Made by a program: the position numbers and the translations under genes
The notes under the pieces: generated by a model
Database searches by the model: none
Seen by the model: the letters and a program-made list of their open reading frames with translations, nothing else
What the model was told of the DNA's origin: nothing
Assembly: GCA_964059195.1 (NCBI GenBank)
Contig: CAXKWD010000001.1
Coordinates: 120,027,751 to 120,091,750, forward strand
DNA: 64,000 nucleotides
From: Ectobius pallidus
Taxonomy: Eukaryota; Arthropoda; Insecta; Blattodea; Ectobiidae
Direction: 5' to 3'
Part shown: piece after piece, positions 21,453-36,400 of the stretch
Position numbering within the stretch: position 1 is the first letter of the stretch
How the letters are laid out: every line of letters begins with the position of its first letter

Positions 21453-24400
21453 TTTCCATTTAAAACTATAACATATAAAAATTGCATACTGAGAACATTA
21501 TAGAAAAATAATTATACATTATCATATACCCTATTCAATATATATTTACAAATTTTGGCTTTAGCAGGAAACGTTTCGAAGATTTCTGCAGGAAAATATT
21601 TCCAATCCTGAATCCCTCTATTTCTTTATATTAAATGGTTATTGTTGTCTTTTCTACATTGTTGTTGAGTAGAAATGCATGAAACATTGTAAGTACATTG
21701 TCAGAACATTAGGGAGTCTCTCAAAGCAAGCATTATGTTTATGTATATCAGACAAGGGTAATATCTAGCATTTGAAAGTTTAAAATCGAAATATCTCAGA
21801 AAATTGAAAATGTGACATTCAAAGTTACTCCCCAGATCTTCTGTAATAAAATAACCTATTGTTGAGAACATAACAGATTTTGTATGGTTTTTCTTTGATT
21901 ATGTACATGAAATTTTTCATGGTTCTGAATCAGATTCAATGACATACTCAGAATTGAATCATAACTTACGTACGTCCACATATTCCAGCAAAGTATCTTG
22001 AGAGAGTGGTTTATCATCGAAGTAGAATTCCTTCACTTTCTGAGCCACTTCCTTTATTTTGCTATTGCAAATATCATTACATATCACTCGTTGTACTAGA
22101 AGTTCAAAATTCTTGTTGTAAATATCTAGTTGTTGTGGATTCATCTGGATTTCTAGACAAAAATAATTTTGACTCAATTAGTTCTCCAATATATAGACGT
22201 ACCATCTTTAATATAAATATGTGCAATATGTTTATTTTTTCACAACACCCCTTATATGGTTAGAAAACAAATGTTCACAATTTTAATATTTTAATACAAG
22301 CTTAAGATATTAGCGATTTTTTTTATTTTTGTTTACATCATAGTAGCCCATAACTTAGCATTTTGAATGCCTAATTTCAGAGAGCATGAAAAAATGAACC
22401 ACGTTGTATCTTGAAGCCTCGATGTTTAGCGGTCCACTTAGATCACTGCAAATATTAATTTTTTCCTCAAGTCATATGAATTCTCAAGAGCCAATATTAA
22501 TATATACATCATCAGCAAGGTTATCTAATTGTGTAAACATTTTAGCGTCTTTCAAGAAGTAGAATAATATGTGATTTATTAATTCACAAGGTTAAAGAGC
22601 AAATGACTGCAGCACCTAGAAAACAACATTATTATTTTGTTCGTAATAAATTATCCTCACAAGTTTCTGTGTTACAGTAAATGTGTTGTTTAAAGTTCTT
22701 GTTATTGCATCATACAAAGAAAGCTCAGCTGTAAGCAATTGTTATACCAACAAGATAAGCTGAAAGACAAGTGATCTATCTAAAGACCACTGGGTACTTG
22801 TGTTAACATCATGTCAAAAAGTGGAAACCTAGTGGCACATCAGCTATTGAAGTTTTCTTACAATTTATTATTTGCTTTCTACAGGATTTCTTGTTTGAAA
22901 TAAAAGTGAACAGTTTATTATGTGGTCTTTGAAGAGAGGATAGTGTGCAAGTATACTGATTTTTGAAACATGTCATATAATTATTGAATTATCTAATGCT
23001 ATTGCAATTCTGAACTAATAGAAAAGAGAACGATAAAATTTGAAGTCCGTTAGTTGCTTCTTTTTGCTTTTATTTATTTTTAGATTACATTCAGAGATAA
23101 TTTTTAGAAACATGTCTGAATGTATCTGTACGTCTGTGTGTTTATGTGTTTGGGAACAGCATAGCTCGAGAACAAAAAATCTTATAAAAATATCTGGATT
23201 AGGTATTTTTCTGGGATGTGATACAAAGAATGGCTACAACTTTCTCTTGCTTTAAATGCCACTTTACATACAGAAAAATTTCATTTTACGTGATTTTTTC
23301 TAAAATGGCTCTAATGATTTTGTTTAAATTATGTAGGCCTATACTATGTGCTTGTAATAAGAGCTAAAACTTTTATTTCAAATTATTTTTTGCAAAAATT
23401 CTCCAAAGTGTAGTTTTAGGCCTGGCACCATTCATGGAAACTTGGTTTTGCCCCTTGTGAACAAATCCTTGCATTAAGCTGACACTACTGAATGCATAGC
23501 CTACTCCTTGCAACACAGCATCTTATTCTCTATCAGAATGTGAAGTAGGAAAGGTATATTTCTCATACTTAGGGTAAAGAAAGTTGTGAGTGCATTATAT
23601 CAGATTTGATATTGATTGTACATCTTTCGAGGATGAGACACAAACGTAGCAACAACTTTATTTTCATTTTTACTACGATTTTAAATTAAGATAATTTCAT
23701 TTTTCTTGGCTTTCTTGAAAACTGCTTAAATGATTTTGTTTAAATTTTCTAAAGGAATTGTATAATTTGCATAAAATTATATATATATATATATGTATAT
23801 ATAGGCAAGGTGTATTATAATATATTATAATATGTTATACTAAGAGCTAAAATTATATTTAAAAAAAAAAATTCCCAACAAAATTGCTGAAGGATTCATA
23901 TAAGCTACTCGTTTGTCATTTCATACACAAACTGGGTTTAGGTTGTGCCTTGTGAATAATCAACTGCGAATGAGGCTAAGACAGTTGAATCACTGTATAG
24001 TATAACAGTAGCGAAGCTCTAATGAAAGGAAAATGCATCCTTTTGACAGATCGTGCGACACTAGCACCCCAAGCGGCCAGCAGGATGCAACTAGCAAACA
24101 GCCATTTCCAGCATTGGAAAGATACGAATATATGGCTGTATTTCTTCTTATTTTTAAAATTACTAGAACGAGATTATTACCGGAAGGGCATACTGGTGAA
24201 CTCACCAAATCATAGACTTTATGGTAATATAAAGAAATTGTAGTTTCAAGATCGATGACATTGTATATCTTATAATGTATCAGACCGGTTTCCGTTCACC
24301 ATATAAGCTACATCCCTACGACAAATCTTAAAGAATTTAATTGACCTACTACTAACATATACTGTACTTACACTGACAATTCTGACAAATAAGAAAACTT

Positions 24401-27400
24401 AATAATTTCAATAAGCATGTAGTAGTACTAGTTCAGAAATTAGGGGGGAAAGTAAAGTTCTATAGGCATATAGCCCGATATGGTCAGTATCAGATGCAAT
24501 AGCAAAACACTTTTGTCTTTTTCTTCATTTTGTTAAACACTATAAATTATTAAAAAGTAAAGGATTAAACACGTTATCTTTATTCTCGACAGTTTAATTT
24601 TGTTAAATTCAATTATATAGGCCTAACATAACCTCGTGTTAAAACATTTTCAAACTTAGTAGGGTCAGGTGGGGTATTTGTAAATAGGCCTATATATTTA
24701 GAAACCTTTGCTTCGTTAGGATTTTCATTTATGATATACATATAAAAATAATTAATTGTATATAGCATTTACAAGCCATTTTCTGCTCCTAAAATTAAAA
24801 GAAATAGGAGTAAATACACTAGTATGGATGCAAGCACGATAATCACAAATTTGCTATTTAATTTCACAAATAACTGTTTTTGCTTACCTCTCAGGATCTT
24901 TAGGGAACCTGAAGAAAGATAAATCGGGAGAATTCCTTTGGCTGTTGGTGTAATTTATAGCACCACAAGCATTTCCATAAAATATTATTGACATTTTTCA
25001 TAAGCAACAATGTAATATATTGTGTTGCTTCTAGCTCACCGCTACGAGCGCTGCAGTCGCGCCAGTTGAAAAAAACTGTATGGAGCTTCGCTACTGTTAT
25101 ACTATACTGTGGTTGAATGCACACTACTGCAATATAGCCATGTACTTTATACTGGAATATATTAATCCTTTTAGGGCTGAATGTAATAACATAAGCAATC
25201 AACAAGTGCAGTCATTAGTGGTCTCTAAATTTCAAATTGATGAGAAAAATTTTAATAGAATAGCTAGTTTCTCTGAATGACAATATTAACACATAGATAA
25301 AAATCCTCACATTTTACATAGAACATTATCTATTTATCTTATATATCAAGCTATTATATAATTTTTTGAGGTGACGAATTTATATGTCAGTAGCAATGAA
25401 TAAGTTAATGGTAGAGGAAATTATGTTTCATATCACATTTTTTTATAATACCGTAATTCTTGCCTCAGTTTGCAAATTTGAGCAAATTTTCCTTCACAAT
25501 GAAAGCCACAAAAGTTAAAAATTTAGATATAGATATAAGTTTTGAAAAGTTACCTTTTAACATGAGCAGTCCTTCGTGTGAATTTATACCAATAATATAA
25601 GGTACTTTGTGAAATTTTCCCTGAGCCATGAGATCTTTAGGAGATTCTTCAATGAAAGCCTCTTCTCCCTCTATTCGCTCACACTCAAGAGATGGTGTGA
25701 AAAGGCATTTCCCTCGATGCTTTGTCTATTACAGAAGAATCTGGAATTAACAGCTATTCACAGAAATTTTCATTACGGGCAAACTTCTTTGTAATAGAAC
25801 AGGGTAATTGTATGATCATACTTCCTTTGCCTTCACTCTGTCCACACCTTCCATGAGTCTTTGAACTTTAACGCTGCGAAGAAATTCTATAAGTTTTGCA
25901 GAATCATTTGTTCTACATCCTAGAACTTCACCCAGAAGAAATGCTTTGCGCCGAGGATTTTTATCAAAAGCCCACGGGTTGACTGCTGATCCACTCTGAG
26001 ATATGGCACAATGAAACAAACCTGAAATTCACAGGATATCAAATCATAAATGTTACTACGCATGTTGTGGTGAATGATATGGGCAGTAGAAGCTACCATA
26101 CTATTATATTTTGATGTTTTAGAACCCTCATTACAGGTCCTTAGCTAGGGTGGTCTAGAGGGGTCTCTGCCCCCCAAATGTTTTCTTGCCCCTCTAGATT
26201 TTTAGCATTTAAGATCATAAAATCTAGTCAAGCAATACTTCAGAGATTTTCTTTAAATAGCTTTTGAGGTGTTCAGAAGATTAGCTTTTATTTAAAATTT
26301 AAAGCCTCTATTGGAAATACAATTAAAAAAAAAAAAAAAAAAAAAGACTGTGAAAACCGGAAGCAATTGGAAAATCTTGGAGCTGAGCTACAGTTGGTCA
26401 CAAAATCTCATTTTCTCAATCTCAAACAAACTATGTTCAACTGGAGTTTGTAAAACATTGAACAAATATGAAGGAGCATTTCCAGGATTTCAGCTTTTAG
26501 TTGATGCGGCATTGACTATTCCAGCTAGCACTGTCTTAGTAGATAGGTGTTTTTCACATTTAACATCCGTATTATGACCACAAAGACTAAAACCTCGTAC
26601 TAAAACGAAAATGGCATAATATAGTGCTGTATTAATTTACTGTACTGTATTATGAAAGAAAAATTGAATGAAAGGCAAATACAGTTCTTTAGTTCAAAAT
26701 ACAATACTGTACAGTAACTCAATTTATTACAGTATATGTCCAGTGCTACAGTACACAAAGGGGTTGAAAATCATTCCGGTCCATGTAAGTGAGTAACTGT
26801 AGGGTAGTGTTTAACAGCTGAATGGGCACTGGACTAAAAGAAGTTAAAGTTTGGAATTTCTCGTAGTATGAAGGGCTCTTTCTGCCTGCTACACCCTCAT
26901 GCAGGCTGTCTGTCTGACTTCTTAACATAGCTTCCTCATTCCTTCGCACTACATTTACAATTAATGGCAAGGGAACACTCACTTCTTGGAAATTCAGTAC
27001 AGTATGTTTCTTAAATAATCTTCTTAGCATTCACACCAGTTTTAAAAGAATACAGCACTGAAAAACAATCACTGTAAGTTATATTTTTTAAAATCTTGTC
27101 TTATATTCACTGGCACTAAATGAATTGGCACGGTAACGAGGTTTCTTATGTATTTTATATGGGAGAAGATCCGTTCACTTGCATTTATTGGCAAGGGTGG
27201 TACTGTAAAGAGGGGCATTATATTGAGGGTTGACTGTACATGAGTGCATTAATCAGGTTATGAAATAACTATAAGCTTATATTGTTAGCTATTTCAAGTA
27301 CTATTCATATATCTCTTAAGAATTTAAGAAAGTAATATTTGTAATAACTATAACCATATACTGTTAGTCGTTTCATACACTATAATTAATATCTATATAG

Positions 27401-30400
27401 TCTCTCTGCAATGGTGCTACAGCCCAATTTGAGCCTTGGCCTCCTCTATTCTTCGTCTCCAGAACTGTCTGCCCTTAATATCTATATACTATGCTTTAGT
27501 ATTTAAAGATGTATTATAGCCTATGCTAGTAAATAACTATAACCTTAATATACCCTGGGGTAAAATAAGGTTTAACTTTTGGATAATAAATAATATATAA
27601 TAATTAATCATGTTTTATTTGGGTTGCGCTTCCTTCAGGACTGTGATGTGGTAACAGTATTATCTTCATTTTAAAACCAATTTACATGAAAAGAATGTCC
27701 CACATAATATAATTATTATATTGAGAGACAAAAATTTTATTTTGGCACACATCACACATGTGTTTCACATAAGATTTTTTCAATTTAGAATTATACAGCT
27801 AATTTTTTGAATATCTGATTACCTTCAGACATAGATGACAGCATGTGATAGTGCACACAGGCTCCTCCGGAACTTCCTCCGAATATCGTAACTTTGCTAG
27901 AATCTCCACTGAATTTTGCTATATTCTCCTGAACCCAGTGTAAAGCCATTACTTGGTCCTTTAGACCATTATTACCTGGGACTACTCCATCTCCAGTACT
28001 TAGGAAACCTAAAAGTTAAAAAGAAAACTGTACACAACTTAATTATTTATCACAATTATTGTATTACTAAGTAGATTTAATTTCATTTCTCATACCTAAA
28101 GGCCCTAGGCGGTAATTAATAGTAACCAGAACAATGTCTTCAGCTACTAAGTAATCTGGTCCATACATCCAAGAGTTTCCATCTCCTATTGCAAAACCTC
28201 CTCCATGAATCCAAACCATCACAGCTTTCAGAGAACAGCTGGATTCTCTTGGAAGCTGTAAAAGAAGGTATTTGAAAAAAAGGTACTAATGGATTATTAT
28301 GATTATGAACATAATGTCAAGTACTTTAGTGTTCTTTGTGTATCCAGTGAGGCTTGTCCCATGTCACTGTCCCTCAGAACCATACCGCATTGAACAGGTT
28401 TCTACATAAACTGGTTCACATCCCCCTCAGTAAAATAGAATATGGAAAAGAATACCAACAAATAGTAAATACTCCAGAAAAGAATGGATTCAATAAAGAG
28501 TTGATGGACAAGAAAATAGACAGATTCAAGAAACAGAAAAACATTAGAGCAGTCACTACATTGAACCCTATAAATGAAAAAACCCATTTTGAAAAGATGG
28601 AATATCACCCTTGGGCAAATCATAAATTCAACAAGATCTTCAAAGAACATAACATAAAGTTGGTTCCTCAAAATAAACTCAAGACATTACTAACATCAGA
28701 ACTGAAAGACAAAATTTCTCCAGGATAAAAATCAGGTATCCTATTTACAAAATAACGTGTAATGATTGCGACAATGTATACATATGTAAAACAAAAAGGA
28801 ACCTCAATATGAGATGGAAAGAACATTTTAGAAATATTAGATGGGGGAAATTGAATGGAATTCCGATCACAATGTGGTAAAGGAAGCGGATCTACTTAAA
28901 AATCTGCATCATCCAATTCAGTTGATTGTATGGGAGAAGATCTATATACAGAAACATAGAAATAACCTCCAGAATTTTGACTTCCCAGAGGAGAACGAGT
29001 TAAGCCTAATTGGGAAACTCATGAAACCCCAACAGTGTCACCAGGTGGTACCGGTACAAGACAGAAGTTGTTGGTAGTTGGACGTAAAGACACCTATTGA
29101 AAATCGGTTACTAGTAAGTAATGAATATTAATGAAGTAGTGAATGTTCTCCAAGATAGTAGCCTATGTTTTAATAAGTTTCCTACAGGTTTCACCTCTAA
29201 ATCTCCCTTCAATGCTGCCGATACTGTAATTTTTCACACTTTAGCGAACCGGGATCCAAAATTTTTGGAGGTCTCAAATCCCATCTCAAAGCAGGTTTAG
29301 GAGGAAAGAAAGTTGAGGCTCTCAGATTTTTTAATATATTCAACATGTAAAAATGTTAACCAGGCTGCCTCTATGCCCAGGATTGCTCCTGGTATTCGCT
29401 TCTTTTAGATGCTGAGGGCCATAGTGCCACCAGAAGAATTAGACCAATTGAAAAATGTTGCTTACCTCACTGGGGAATTGATTTATGCACATTGCCTCAA
29501 CCAACCACAGCAAGCATAGGCCTACCCCAAAAAAGATCCACTCTATAGTGCTACAGGACAGAATTTACAATCAGACTGCTGCATCCTCTACCTCTGTCTT
29601 GCAACATCATTGACTAATGACAGAATTGTGTACATATTATCAGCATGCTGACATACACGGTTCTTATGAATACTTTTCTTTCACTGGAGTTATTTAGCAG
29701 TCAAGTAACTCCTCAATTGAACCACATTCTGCAGAAAGGAACCCACCACATGATTTTTTAACTTATTTTTAAGCATATAAAGTTAAACAAATAGCCACCT
29801 GGATCTTTTCAATGTGTTTTTAGATGGTGTACAAATGGAAGAGGAGAGTTGGTTAGTTTACACAACATAGATATTTAGTTCAGTAGCAATAATTTAGCAT
29901 CTACTCCGGTTTTTTAAACTTATGGGTTGGTTCCTTTCTGCAGAATGTGGTCCAATTGACCTCATGAGCAGTGGCGAATTGCACTTTGGAACTGCAGCAC
30001 CCCCTATTTCCACTTGATATTATTGATAACATTTAATATAAAGAGTCCTTTTTTCTTTAATTCTTTCTTTATACTACTACAATATATTATAATCCTTAAG
30101 CTTAATGTCAGTAGCCATCCCCCAGTTTATGAAAAAATACAAAAATCTTTGTATGGTACTATGCACTTCACAGTTCCAGCGGCATGGTGTTGACTGTTGT
30201 GCGCATGCACACATAGGAGGCTGCACGTGGGGCTGCAAGGGAGAGAGAGCACTGTCGCTTCTGCTTAAAAAGCATGTAGCATATTCTTGATATGATAAAG
30301 TGTAGAATTATCCCCCTTCCAGCCATTCTATTTGATTTTCTTTAGTTCTTTTATTTAACAGAAAACTTTAGTAATGGATTTCACCAAGTTTATGAATATT

Positions 30401-33400
30401 TTTTTATATAAATGTTTGTTTCTTTTTACACAATTTTAAAACAATGGCTAAAAATATTTTTGGAGCAGCACCCCCACTAATTTTAGCTACGAGCCGCCAC
30501 TGCTCATGAGACTCAGGAAACAGGTTGAGTGAGATGGAAAATCCAATAATTTTGCTGAGGAACCTTCTCTTTCAAGGTACCGTACAGAGTTTCTTATGCG
30601 GACCAACTGCTTTTGTCCTTTCTGAAGGATGGCATAGAGCTGGCTGCTTGAAAACCCAAAGTCAGTCGGATTAGAACGTGAGAACATGGATTATGTACGA
30701 GGAAAAATTCAGCTATGCGTGCGAAGGTAAATACTATTACTATATTTTGTTATCTCACCAACCTTTAGCAAGGCGGAAACCTGAACCTAATTAGTCATGC
30801 TGTTACTTACTAGTAAGATAAGATAACGTTCTCACACAGTCATGTTATTCTACAAGAAAACAATGAACTGCATAAATGTTAATTTCATGTTAAGTCGAAA
30901 GTCCATAATTTGTTCGTCGACCGCGGTGGCGCTGAAGTGCCTATCTCTCAGTCGCGCGTTCCAATCTGGCCGGGAACATTTTAACATTAGTTCCTTTCCT
31001 CCCTTTCTATAACTTCAAGAGAGATATAAGGTACTTTTCTTTACAAATACGTCAATCTTTTACGCAAATGTTTCTGCGATGTTCAACTATTTCAAATAGT
31101 AATTTGTTTCAAACAAATTGTTGCCAAACAAAATAGACTGAATTCCGCTACAGTACGAAATTACCAAAAAGTTTATCGATTGTTATTCTAAGTACAAGCG
31201 AACTGAAATTATTTGCGTTTTAAAATTTACGATTCAAAATAACACAAAACGTCGTAAGACGTTATAAGAACTTAACAGGCTCACACGAATAACAAAACTC
31301 GCTAAGCTCTCGTTTTATTAAGTGCCAGAATGGTACTTCATGAGATTGTATGGGGGACGGGAAAATGTCTGTCCGTGTGTCTGTACGCGCGATAACTCGA
31401 AAACTCGAAAACTCTTTATCGGATTTTCATTAAACTTGGTATACGCATTTATAACGTCCATGGGAAGAACCCTATTGATATTGGACCAAATCGGTTGACC
31501 TGTACCGGAGTAACGACTAATTAAAGGTCACATGCTTTTTTAAATGGGATATCATGACCATATTACAAAGCCGCTTTACTAATCATTGCGGTCAGATGTT
31601 TATGTTTGTTTATTTCGTTGATCAAGTTAAAATAAGTACTACATGAATACTGTTATATACAGAAGGCAAAGAAATAATTAGAAATACATTAAGCGGAGTT
31701 CTTTGCCATTACATTTTGTGAAATGACATATTTTAAGAATTTCTTATATCAGTGTACACGAATATGAATTAAGGTTAAGTATCAAATTTTTTCCTCCGTA
31801 AGTTGTGTTTAATGAATCGATCTGGAGCTAACTCGGAAATGGATCACAAAATTAATTTATTTCCTACATATCATAATTGCAATTATAACTGATTAAGCAA
31901 AAGCATTCTGGCACTTTGTTACATCAGTTTACCTGATTTTTATTAACTTCGAGTTTGCCTGTTAAGTTCTATATAACAGTTTTACATCGTAATAGTTTTA
32001 AAGGGGTACCAAGTAAGTAAGAACATTAATGGAGAATGAACAATTAAAATTTATGTTTTAAACCGACTGAGATGCCGAAGTGATGTCATCGCGACTCGTA
32101 TTCGGGAGATCGCAGCTTTAAATTCCGGAGCCGGTCAATTTGAGATTGAAGTCTCAACTTTTCCCGTCCGTTTTCTATTAATGTTTGTGCTTCTAATAAG
32201 GAGCCCCTTTCTTGTGCTTAATCGCATACCAACAAGATCCTCCATATCTCGTTAATATTATGTGTGTTTTTTTTTTATCCCGGCCTTACCGGCATTGCTA
32301 TCGCATGAAAGAGGAGTTTAAAAGCTATCTTTTACATTAATGCTATAACTACTGTACTTTGATAAGGCTTTTTATTATTATTTCGATATGAATATGCATA
32401 CAGTAGGCTACAGTCCCGCTATTCCGAACCTCGCTATTCCGAAAATCCGCCTATTCCGAACAGAGTTTAGAAAAAACACCGATTTCTTAACTTAAAAACA
32501 GGAGAAATTAAGAAGACGTTCGTGAAAAAACGTGCATTTATTGTTATAGCCTACAAAGAAGTTAAATAGAGATATACATAGAGCCTAAGCTTGATGAAAA
32601 CGCCTGAAACCAAACTGGAATGAAAGCTGGCACTTAATTTACGCCTTAACAAGTCAATACATTGACATTATTCATGAAATCCGCATATTCCGAATTCCCG
32701 CTAAACCGAACGGTGTTAGGTCCCAATTAGTTCGGAATAGCGGGACTCAACTGTATTTACTTTTTAATTCTGCTTTATTTTTTCTGTTTAAATTGCTATA
32801 AGGGCCTTTCTTAACTTAACACCATTAAGGATCAGACATACTCCCACTTGATGTTGTTAAACTATTGATAATAATAATTAATGAGTTCCTTATGACAGTA
32901 CTAATGCCGATGAGCTGGCCTCGTTATACGCTTTAATAACTTTTTAAGTTAAGTTATATCATATTTTTAAATAGCAATAGTGTACGTCGTTAGAAAAAAA
33001 ATTGAAGTGTTTGGGGTACAATTAAAGATGTAGTGGAACCGAAAAGGTTTAATAATTTTGACAGGATCGAGATGATCCTTGAGTAGCATTCTAGAACACT
33101 ATTCATCATCATTAGTGAAGAAACATATGGAAATAGTCAGGAGGGCTTTATCTGATTCTTTGTGTAGCTGTCATGTGATGATTACTGATAGGAAAGGGGG
33201 AGAGAGAGAAGTTTATTTAGTGTTATATGTTAGTGAACCTCCAACTAAAGTTTCGCTATTTCCCTCACTGAAAGTAAACATCAAATTGCAATTATTAATA
33301 TTTTATTCGAATCATTAACATCCTCCAGTGCTGGGAAACAACATTATTCAATTACCGGTAAGTATCATGTGACTCAGACATACGCATACGACTTGACCAC

Positions 33401-36400
33401 AATTTCATGAAACTAGTTTATTTGTACTAACTTAAATTCTGTTGAGGAAACGAACCCGGGTTTTGGCTTGATAGCCGAGTGGTTTCATCTGTAACCCCCG
33501 AGAATGATTCTTGCCCGGGACAAATTTTACTCAACAGAATATAGATGATATTAATATTTAGCTGATCAAGTTTAAACTCCACTATTCAAAAATGTTTCTG
33601 AGATATGCTATTTGAAAATTCCATATATTAACATTTTGTGGGGACAGTATAACCCATTTTCCTCTCTTTCTCATAAATTATTGCCAGTAAATTTTTAAAC
33701 TTTCAAGATCTCTTTATAAGTTTAAACTCCACTATTCAAAAATGTTTCTGAGATATGCTATTTGAAAATTCCATATATTAGCATTTCGTGGGGACAGTAT
33801 AACCCATTTTCCTCCCTTTCTCATAAATTATTGCCAGTAAATTTTTAAACTTTCAAGATCTCTTTATACGAGCACATATTAGGCGGCTTTCTGAGAATTA
33901 CAGCAATCATATCCAGTGGCGCCAACTTTTGAAAAACATTGGGTGGGCTCGATTATTTTAAAATTGTCATACTTCCACCCCTTTTTGAGTTCAAGTAATG
34001 GACCTACATAATATTGATATGACTACAGGTAAATATACAACTGTCGGCTGTAAGAAACGTCGTTTTCAGTGACTAATAGCAATCACATTTGCAGGAAAGT
34101 GTTGTGTAGCTTGGTTAATGGAAATTCTTTAAAATTTATGTTTCATAAGGTTTTCTCTTAATTTTGGTTTTAGGAAACTAATAAGCTTTGCAGTGATACA
34201 CCAGAGAAAGACGATTTTTAGGAATAGCAATTAATAATCATGGTAATAATACACGACAAATTATTGGGTGGGCTTGAGCCCCATGGGCCCATATAAGTTG
34301 GCGCCACTGATCATATCATTCATACGTTGTTAATATTAAATATCACAATCAGCCAATTTAAATTTACAAGAAGCACGCTATTAATATTGAACTAACTTAC
34401 TTGGGCAAATAATTGTAGATGCCAGAACAATTTCCCCGATAATTATTCTTATTTTTATTGTAATTCCATCTTTCCGACTTTTATAATGTCAGTTATTTGT
34501 AATATAAATGAAATAGATAATCTTATTTTATTTTTAAAACAGTTTATAACGGGAATATTCACAAAGTTGCTGCAAATTTTATTGCAAAATTTTACAAAAA
34601 ATAAAAAATAAAACAGTTTGCCATAATAAAGGTATTTTCTGACTGTAGTCGTGGAATAATTCAGGCTTCATCAGTATAGAGGCATGGCATGGCATCAGTA
34701 TAGAGATAGACTATAGAGTATCTGTTCTGTAAACCGGTACAGTTGAATGTTTGTTAGACTTGTCACTTGAAAGCCAATCTCACATTGAACATCCAATAAA
34801 AAATATTGGGCATTCATTATGCACAATAAATTTACAATTAGGCCTATGTCAAAACTAAACAAAGGGTGATAATAATATGCATTACCTCGGGTGTATACAC
34901 ATTCAGATACAAACAGTCTTCCTCTCCTTTGAATTCTTTTTTGAGCAGGTCTGTTTGCGCACATATTGGGCCTTCCACGAGAGCATTTCTCATTCCATCC
35001 CAAGAGTTTGGTGGCTGAGGAGCCTAGAAAATACAGTAGAATCACCATTAAGTCCTAAGAGAAGCGTTTTCCATTGTTATTTCCTCAGAATATTTAGTCT
35101 TATTTTGGTAACCGTCGAAAAAATAAAAAACACTATGGCTTACTTGGAAACGCTATACTCCGAATCACTATCGAAACAAGTTTTGCTGTACATTTATTGT
35201 TTTCTACTTTCTTTAAATTTTAATAAATAATGATCACTGTTAATAAAATGGAATACGTGCATTGTAGACCTTAGATGGCTTTCTGCTTAATCTGCTTTGT
35301 GATATACAACCACAAGTTTAGAAATAACTCAACCAACTGTTTATTCCAGTCTGATGACAAATCACTTTTTTTTCTTCGCGTTTGATAGCTGTGTTGAACA
35401 ATGCTGTCAGAAAAATTACCACAGTAGCATAATTTTCTTAATAATATATGAATAAATAAATAAATATTTCCAAAATATCTTGTTCTAGTGTTTATTTGAA
35501 CATCCGCAGTCTAATGCACAAACCCTGATAAGTGTGTGTGAATAGCACAGGCTTGTGTCAAAACATAGTCCAGGAATAGAGTGGCCAACTCTGTCTTAGG
35601 CCTATTTCCCAGGAACCCCGGTGTTTTAGTGTTATTGTTTGGTCATCCCGACTCCCATATTGATCTTCAAATACTTCAGTATTTTTCCTAATCATTGTCG
35701 TTAATTTCTCAGTATTGTCTGTACTGAAAGTAAAGTGTTCCCTATACAGGCCGTAGAGGCCATAAGGGTTCCAGGAGTATGAGGCTCCCAGGTTTTTAGA
35801 CATTCGGACGTGAAGATGTTAAGGTTGTCAGCCTTACGCACTGGCAGCCTTTACTCCCAGGATTGCTCCTGTACTCATTTCTGTTGGAGGCTGAGTCGAT
35901 CCCAGGACCAATTAGACCAATTAAAAAATCTCAGCGATTTCATCGGGGATCGAACCCGCGTTTTTCCAGTTCGTAGCGCAGTGCCTCAACCAATACATCA
36001 CGGTGTACAGTGGTATTAATCAGACGTGGCAGTCAAAGCATGGATGCGCAGTAGATGCAGACGAGCCCAATAAACATTCGTACTACAAGGAGGGGTGTAT
36101 GGTTGTGTCGTTGCTTTCAGTGCAGTAAGATCGTATAAATGTAGTTAAGAAACAAGAGACCGTGTTACAATAGCTTCTCCTCTCTCGCTAGTGCAGTTCA
36201 ACATTCTTATCCCTCCCCATGATTACTCCTACATGCGTCACCTCTCTCACGCGCATCTGGCTGCCGCCTCTGTTTAATACCACTGTACCCCCATTGTATG
36301 TACTATAACAGCGAAATTTAATTTGACACTAATATCGATAGTTTTGGTGGAATTTAAGCTTTGTGTTAAATATTCCAGGCTCAAATACATACAACTGAGA

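Larger units (their letters stand above)
29590..30530 (-). repeat. tRNA-derived SINE, family 2, broken by two MITE insertions
   Basis: Segments 29590-29720, 29952-29968 and 30503-30530 align in order with the family-2 SINE at 36520-36830 (AGCATGCTGACA, GTCAAGTAACTCCTCAATT, then the ATGAG-CTGAG region). The two gaps are exactly the two inverted-repeat insertions listed separately. Confidence 0.6.

Noticed and set aside
24033..24215. Short plus-strand frames near the left end of the 23991-25111 element
   Set aside because: Three overlapping frames on both strands of equal length and no motifs; chance frames in a non-coding transposon.
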